Shown here piece by piece: positions 5,700 through 9,015 of a DNA stretch of 9,015 bases. The position numbers and the translations under genes were made by a program. Source of the stretch: JBGPFS01 sp041483455 (GTDB taxonomy: Bacteria > Chloroflexota > Limnocylindria > Limnocylindrales > CSP1-4); assembly GCA_041483455.1 (NCBI GenBank), contig JBGPFS010000090.1, positions 1 through 9,015 of the forward strand, read 5' to 3'. How positions within the stretch are numbered: position 1 is the first letter of the stretch; each line of letters starts with the position of its first letter. The notes under the pieces are model-generated. The model searched no databases, had not been told where the DNA came from, and saw nothing but the letters and a program-made list of their open reading frames with translations.

Positions 5700-6023
5700 C
5701 TAGAGGAAGTGCCGCCGGATGAGCGCCACGTTCTGGAAGATCCGCGGCCCGAAGGTCACGAGCGCCACCAGGTACAGATCGAGGCCGAGCCGATCGCCGA
5801 TGAACGTGAGGAGAACGGCCAGGACCGCGTTCGTGACGAAACCACTGATGAAGATCCGGTTGTCGTAGACCCCGTCGAGCTCGGCCCGGACCGCACCGAG
5901 GACCGAGTCGAGCGCGGCCACGATGGCCACGGCCGAATAGCGCGCCAGCTCGAAGCTGACGTTGACCTGGAGGAGGAGCCCGAGCAGCACGCCCATGACA
6001 AGGCCTGCCAGGGGGAGGAGCAC
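5700..6023 (-). CDS. sbp: Small basic protein Sbp (DUF1290), membrane protein
   Basis: A 107-aa integral membrane protein of the DUF1290 family, named small basic protein after the Bacillus gene upstream of ftsA. Its biochemical role is not established, but it recurs in division clusters. Hydrophobic segments lie at about residues 2-20, 29-45, 57-76 and 80-96. ARYSAVAIVAALDSVLGAVR (27-46) with its conserved Asp, and YDNRIFISGFVTNAVLA (53-69), are typical of the family, as is the basic C-terminus. GTG 6023 is supported by TGGAGGT ending 9 nt upstream. The gene sits between ftsQ and ftsA and ends 17 nt before ftsA, so the two are probably cotranscribed. Confidence 0.92.
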   Translation of the reverse strand: MLLPLAGLVMGVLLGLLLQVNVSFELARYSAVAIVAALDSVLGAVRAELDGVYDNRIFISGFVTNAVLAVLLTFIGDRLGLDLYLVALVTFGPRIFQNVALIRRHFL

Positions 6024-6032
6024 GGGGGTTCG

Positions 6033-6039
6033 ACCTCCA
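6033..6039 (-). promoter_or_regulatory. Ribosome binding site of sbp
   Basis: TGGAGGT on the minus strand, ending 9 nt before GTG 6023. It decides the non-ATG start of sbp after a 52-bp gap from the ftsQ stop. Confidence 0.7.
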
Positions 6040-6075
6040 GCCGGTGCGTTTGCGCAAGTCTAGCCGACCGCTCGG

Positions 6076-6909
6076 TCACGGCGTCGGACTCGCCCCGGGA
6101 CGGACGGTATAGGTGCCGCTCTTGTCGTCGGCCAGGATGACCGTGTCGATCGCCGCCTCGCGGCCCGCGAGCAGGCTGCGGAGGAGCCGGACCTGGCCCG
6201 GGATGAGCTCGGTGGTCCGCAGGCTCGGGGTGTAGAACCCGAAGACGGCCGTCCAGCCGGCCGGCCGGACCCGGACCAGGAAGCCACGATCGTCGGTCAC
6301 CGAGACCTGGAGGCCGGTGCCGGCACTGCCCAGGTCCGCCGGCCGGAGCGAGGCGAGCCGCGTGGCCGCATCGAAGTCGACCGAATCGACGGTCGACCCG
6401 ACGCCGAGTGCGCTGCCCGACCGTTGATCGTCCACGATCGGCAGGCTCGGGTCTGGAAGCGGCGCGTCCGCGGCGAGCTCGAGGAACGCCATCCGCTTCG
6501 CGTCGACCAGGTAGCGCTGGGCGCCGAGCTGCCAGACGAGGAGCGGGACCCGCTCGACCACCCGGATCCGGATCGTCGAGGGCAGCCCGATCGAGACGTC
6601 GGCCCGATCGACGGTCGGCAGCACGGCGATCCGCTCGGCCAGCTGGTCGGAGCGGACGAGGAAGAGGTTCGTCCCCTCGGCGACCCCGACCGCGCCGTCG
6701 ATCGAGGTCCGCGGCGTGAGGCGCTCCCCCGTCACCTCGAGCGTCCGGTAGCCGAACACCGGCGAAGCGCCCGCCCCGTAGATCGCGAGCCCGCTCAGGA
6801 CCAGCATGAGAGCGGCGAGCGCGCGCGTCCGGCCGAAGCCCGCCGACGACCGGCGGATCCGGGCCGGGCGCGTCGCGACGTTCTTGCGGCGGACCGGCAG
6901 CCGGGTCAT
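6076..6909 (-). CDS. ftsQ: Cell division protein FtsQ/DivIB
   Basis: A 277-aa bitopic membrane protein of the divisome that links the FtsZ ring to septal peptidoglycan synthases. It has a basic cytosolic N-terminus (1-28), one hydrophobic helix at about 29-48, then an extracytoplasmic POTRA domain at roughly 52-121. The domain shows YRTLEVTGERLTP (54-66), GTNLFLVRSDQL (79-90) and LPSTIRIRVVERVPLLVWQ (109-127). The remaining beta-rich region is weakly conserved, as usual. I chose ATG 6909, with GAGGG 4 nt upstream. It lies 7 nt after the ddl stop. An ATG at 6920 overlaps that stop but is out of frame and closes after four codons. The length is typical for FtsQ. Confidence 0.92.
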   Translation of the reverse strand: MTRLPVRRKNVATRPARIRRSSAGFGRTRALAALMLVLSGLAIYGAGASPVFGYRTLEVTGERLTPRTSIDGAVGVAEGTNLFLVRSDQLAERIAVLPTVDRADVSIGLPSTIRIRVVERVPLLVWQLGAQRYLVDAKRMAFLELAADAPLPDPSLPIVDDQRSGSALGVGSTVDSVDFDAATRLASLRPADLGSAGTGLQVSVTDDRGFLVRVRPAGWTAVFGFYTPSLRTTELIPGQVRLLRSLLAGREAAIDTVILADDKSGTYTVRPGASPTP

Positions 6910-6916
6910 CGGGCCC

Positions 6917-8113
6917 TCATCGCGGCAGGTCCCCGGGTTCTAGGCGACGGCGGACCCGGCCCGCGTGTCGCTCGAGGCCGAGTGCGACGACCCGCTCGCA
7001 GACGTCCCCGAAGACGAGCCCCGCGGTCGCCGGGAGGGTCGGGAAGAGGCTGATCGGCGTGAAGCCCGGGATCGTGTTGATCTCTGACACCCAGGGCCGC
7101 TCGCCTTCGAGCAGGAAGTCGATCCGGGCGAATCCCTCAGCCCCGATCGCCCGGTAGACGTCGCGCGCGAGCTTGAGGATCGTGGCTCGGAGCCGAGCCG
7201 GCAGGTCGGGCTCGAGCGCGGTCCGCGAGACGCCGGGCGTGTACTTCGCCGCGTAGTCGTAGAACTCGTGACCCGACAGGACCTCGCCCGGGCCGTACAG
7301 CTCGAGCCGGGCGGGGTCGTTGCCGAGCACGGCGACCTCGAGCTCGCGTGCCGCCGGCACGTAGCGCTCGACCAGGGCGAGCGTGTCGTGTGCCAGCGCC
7401 GTCTCGATGGCGGCCACCCGTTCGTCGGGTCCATGGGCGAGCGTCATCCCGACCGAGCTCCCGCGCCGGGCGGGCTTCACGATCAGGCGCGGGTCGCCGT
7501 TCGCGGCCGCGAACGCCTCGAGCTCGCCCAGGACTCCGGCCCGGTCGGCCGACCAGCGCTGCGCCCCGACCTCGCGCCAGTCGACGACCGGCACCCCGAG
7601 CCCGCGGACGAGCCGCTTGAAGACAGCCTTGTCCATCCCGATGGCCGAGGCCGTGACCCCGCTCCCGGTGTAGGCGAGATCGACCGCGTCGAGGAGAGCC
7701 TGGACGGTCCCGTCCTCGCCGAAGGGACCGTGGAGAGCGATGAACACGAGCGGGGCGGGCTGGGCGGCCGCGATCCGCTCGAGCGCGGCCCCGGCGCTCA
7801 GCGGCCCGGCAGCCCCCAGCGCCGCCGGGTCGTCGTAGTCCGCGGCCCGGCGGTCCGCCCATCGACGACCCGTCGGCAGGCGCCACCAGCGCCCGGCCAG
7901 GTCGATGAGCTGGCGCTCGATCGGGTGGCCGCGAACCTCGAGCGCATCGGCCACGGCAGACCCGGACACGATCGAGACGTCATGCTCGGCCGAGGGACCG
8001 CCGAGGAGGACGACGATCGGGACGTCGGCCACGGCGACGCTCGGAGCCGGGGCCGAGACCGCGGTCGGAGCGGTCGGAGCGGTGGCGGGGGCCCGATCGC
8101 GGCGCAGGTTCAC
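6917..8113 (-). CDS. ddl: D-alanine--D-alanine ligase
   Basis: A 398-aa cytosolic ATP-grasp enzyme that joins two D-alanines for the peptidoglycan stem peptide. VVLLGGPSAEHDVS (34-47) is the N-terminal motif. HGPFGEDGTVQ (128-138), YTGSGVTASAIGMDK (148-162) and IVKPARRGSSVGM (211-223) line the active site and ATP site. FYDYAAKYTPG (284-294) is the loop with the Tyr/Lys pattern of true D-Ala-D-Ala ligases rather than VanA-type D-Ala-D-Lac ligases. ARIDF...EINTIPGFTP (329-353) carries the metal and substrate residues. GTG 8113 overlaps the murB stop (GTGA) and has GGAGG 7 nt upstream, so I prefer it. It implies an unusual Ala/Pro/Thr-rich leader of about 30 aa before the usual start. GTG 8032 (residue 28) is a weaker alternative. 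Confidence 0.95.
   Translation of the reverse strand: MNLRRDRAPATAPTAPTAVSAPAPSVAVADVPIVVLLGGPSAEHDVSIVSGSAVADALEVRGHPIERQLIDLAGRWWRLPTGRRWADRRAADYDDPAALGAAGPLSAGAALERIAAAQPAPLVFIALHGPFGEDGTVQALLDAVDLAYTGSGVTASAIGMDKAVFKRLVRGLGVPVVDWREVGAQRWSADRAGVLGELEAFAAANGDPRLIVKPARRGSSVGMTLAHGPDERVAAIETALAHDTLALVERYVPAARELEVAVLGNDPARLELYGPGEVLSGHEFYDYAAKYTPGVSRTALEPDLPARLRATILKLARDVYRAIGAEGFARIDFLLEGERPWVSEINTIPGFTPISLFPTLPATAGLVFGDVCERVVALGLERHAGRVRRRLEPGDLPR
8061..8087. repeat. 9-bp short tandem repeat in the ddl leader
   Basis: GCGGTCGGA occurs twice in tandem (8061-8069, 8070-8078), followed by a third degenerate copy. On the minus strand it encodes the Ala-Pro-Thr repeats at the N-terminus of Ddl. 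Such repeats can expand or contract by slippage in whole codons without breaking the frame. Confidence 0.6.
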
Positions 8114-9012
8114 GGTGCGGCCTCCGGCTGCCAATCGCCCCACTCGCCAAGGTAGACGACCTCCTCCTCGAGGACGATCCCGAACCGCCGCCCGACCTCG
8201 GCCCGGACCCGATCGGCGAGGCGCCGGAGATCCGTCGCCGTCCCGGCCCGGTCGTTCAGCAGGAAGTTGGCGTGCTTCTCGCTGACCGATGCACCGCCGA
8301 CCCGGGACCCCTTGAGGCCGGCCCGGTCGATGAGTCGGCCGGCGGATTCCGGACGCGGGTTCCGGAACCAGCTGCCCGCGCTCGGGATGCCCAGGGGCTG
8401 GTTGGCCTGGCGCCAGTGGCGGATCTCGTCGAGCCGGTCGCGGATCTCGTCCGGCGGGGCCTCGACGAGCCGGAACGTGGCGCTCAGGACGATCGGCGCC
8501 GGGGTGCCCGGCGCCGGATGCTTGAGCGCGCTGTCGCGGTAGCCCATGGCCAGGTCGGCCGGCGTCAGCCGGAGCTCGCTCCCGTCGGCCGCCAGGACGC
8601 TGGCGGATTCGAGGACCGCCGCGGTCTCGGCGTCGTGGGCCCCCGCATTCGCCCAGATGGCGCCGCCGATCGTGCCCGGGATGGCCAGGCCGTATTCGAG
8701 CCCCGACAGCCCGGCCCCCTGGCCGAGCGTCGCGGCACGGGCCATCGGGACGCCGGCCTCCGCGATCAGGCGATCCTCCGCGATCTCGGCGCCCTCGGCC
8801 CGGACCTGGATGACCAGCCCCCTGATCCCGGCGTCGGCGATGACGACGTCGCTCCCCCTCCCCAGGACGACGTGGGGCAGGCCCCGGGTGCGCGCGAACT
8901 TCACGAGAGCCCGGAGCTCGAAGGCGTTGCGCACCACCGCGAACAGCTCGGCCGGACCGCCGACCCGGAGCGTCGTGAACCGCGCAAGCGGCTCGTCGCG
9001 TGAGGTCTTCAC
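8110..9012 (-). CDS. murB: UDP-N-acetylenolpyruvoylglucosamine reductase MurB (start near window edge)
   Basis: A 300-aa FAD enzyme that reduces UDP-GlcNAc-enolpyruvate to UDP-MurNAc with NADPH, in the cytosol. FTTLRVGGPA (12-21) begins the FAD domain. GRGSDVVIADAG (51-62) and GLEYGLAIPGTIGGAIWANAG (104-124) bind FAD. GYRDS (157-161) carries the conserved Tyr-Arg, SAGSWFRNP (211-219) the Ser that serves as general acid (Ser214), and GASVSEKHANFLLN (240-253) a family signature. LEEEV (281-285) supplies the C-terminal catalytic Glu. The length and the lack of an extra loop fit type II MurB. GTG 9012 is the last possible start in the window, and the true start may lie a few codons upstream outside it. 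The stop overlaps the ddl start. Asp replaces the usual Asn in the GxGSN motif. Confidence 0.95.
   Translation of the reverse strand: MKTSRDEPLARFTTLRVGGPAELFAVVRNAFELRALVKFARTRGLPHVVLGRGSDVVIADAGIRGLVIQVRAEGAEIAEDRLIAEAGVPMARAATLGQGAGLSGLEYGLAIPGTIGGAIWANAGAHDAETAAVLESASVLAADGSELRLTPADLAMGYRDSALKHPAPGTPAPIVLSATFRLVEAPPDEIRDRLDEIRHWRQANQPLGIPSAGSWFRNPRPESAGRLIDRAGLKGSRVGGASVSEKHANFLLNDRAGTATDLRRLADRVRAEVGRRFGIVLEEEVVYLGEWGDWQPEAAP
8121..8125 (-). promoter_or_regulatory. Ribosome binding site of ddl inside the murB 3' end
   Basis: GGAGG on the minus strand, 7 nt before GTG 8113 and within the last codons of murB. It decides the ddl start and points to coupled translation of murB and ddl through the GTGA overlap. 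Confidence 0.7.
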
Positions 9013-9015
9013 CCC

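Noticed and set aside
4571..5722. Long plus-strand frames antisense to ftsA
   Set aside because: Ser/Arg/Thr-rich shadow of a strongly conserved minus-strand gene, with no ribosome binding site or family motif.
6050..6057. Palindrome TTGCGCAA between ftsQ and sbp
   Set aside because: Too short to stand out from chance, and no second copy or promoter is seen nearby.
1..9015. CRISPR array, intact transposon or integrase, riboswitch or rRNA
   Set aside because: No regularly spaced repeats, terminal inverted repeats with an intact transposase, or conserved RNA core were found on either strand. Only remnants near the tRNA are credible.

Overview
This is a very G+C-rich bacterial window. Its minus strand carries the distal end of a division and cell-wall (dcw) cluster. 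Reading from the right edge leftwards, the order is murB, ddl, ftsQ, sbp (DUF1290 small basic protein), ftsA, ftsZ, yggS (PLP-binding), yggT, a DUF167/YggU gene and a tRNA-Val(CAC). GTG starts are common and several genes overlap by 4 nt or lie only 9-17 nt apart, so most of this looks like one long operon. The only sizeable gap is the 170 bp between ftsA and ftsZ, where ftsZ probably has an extra promoter. The mix of sbp, ftsA, a DUF167 gene and high G+C fits Chloroflexota (for example Limnocylindria-like or Thermomicrobia-like lineages) better than Actinomycetota, which usually lack ftsA. That assignment is an inference from gene content.

The genes act together. MurB makes UDP-MurNAc and Ddl makes D-Ala-D-Ala for peptidoglycan precursors. 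FtsZ forms the division ring, FtsA anchors it to the membrane, and FtsQ links it to the septal synthesis machinery. Sbp, YggS and YggT are common dcw companions. Between ftsZ and yggT only yggS is present: the pgeF (ylmD) and sepF (ylmF) genes often found there are missing.

The left 1.7 kb is different. A plus-strand cyclopropane-fatty-acid-synthase-type methyltransferase (177-1106) has what looks like its own N-terminal region upstream in another frame (1 to about 110), so it is probably frameshifted or decayed. Then come about 550 bp without an intact gene. This stretch holds two short remnants whose broken 5' ends meet near 1375-1384. One is a minus-strand tail resembling the C-terminus of an Eco57I/N-6-type DNA methylase. 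The other is a plus-strand tail resembling the C-terminus of a serine recombinase, and it reads directly into the 3' end of the tRNA-Val gene. The simplest reading is a decayed mobile island at a tRNA attachment site, next to the conserved division cluster.

I found no CRISPR array, intact insertion sequence, rRNA or new multi-gene defence or biosynthetic system. The most interesting part is the scarred junction at 1107-1740.
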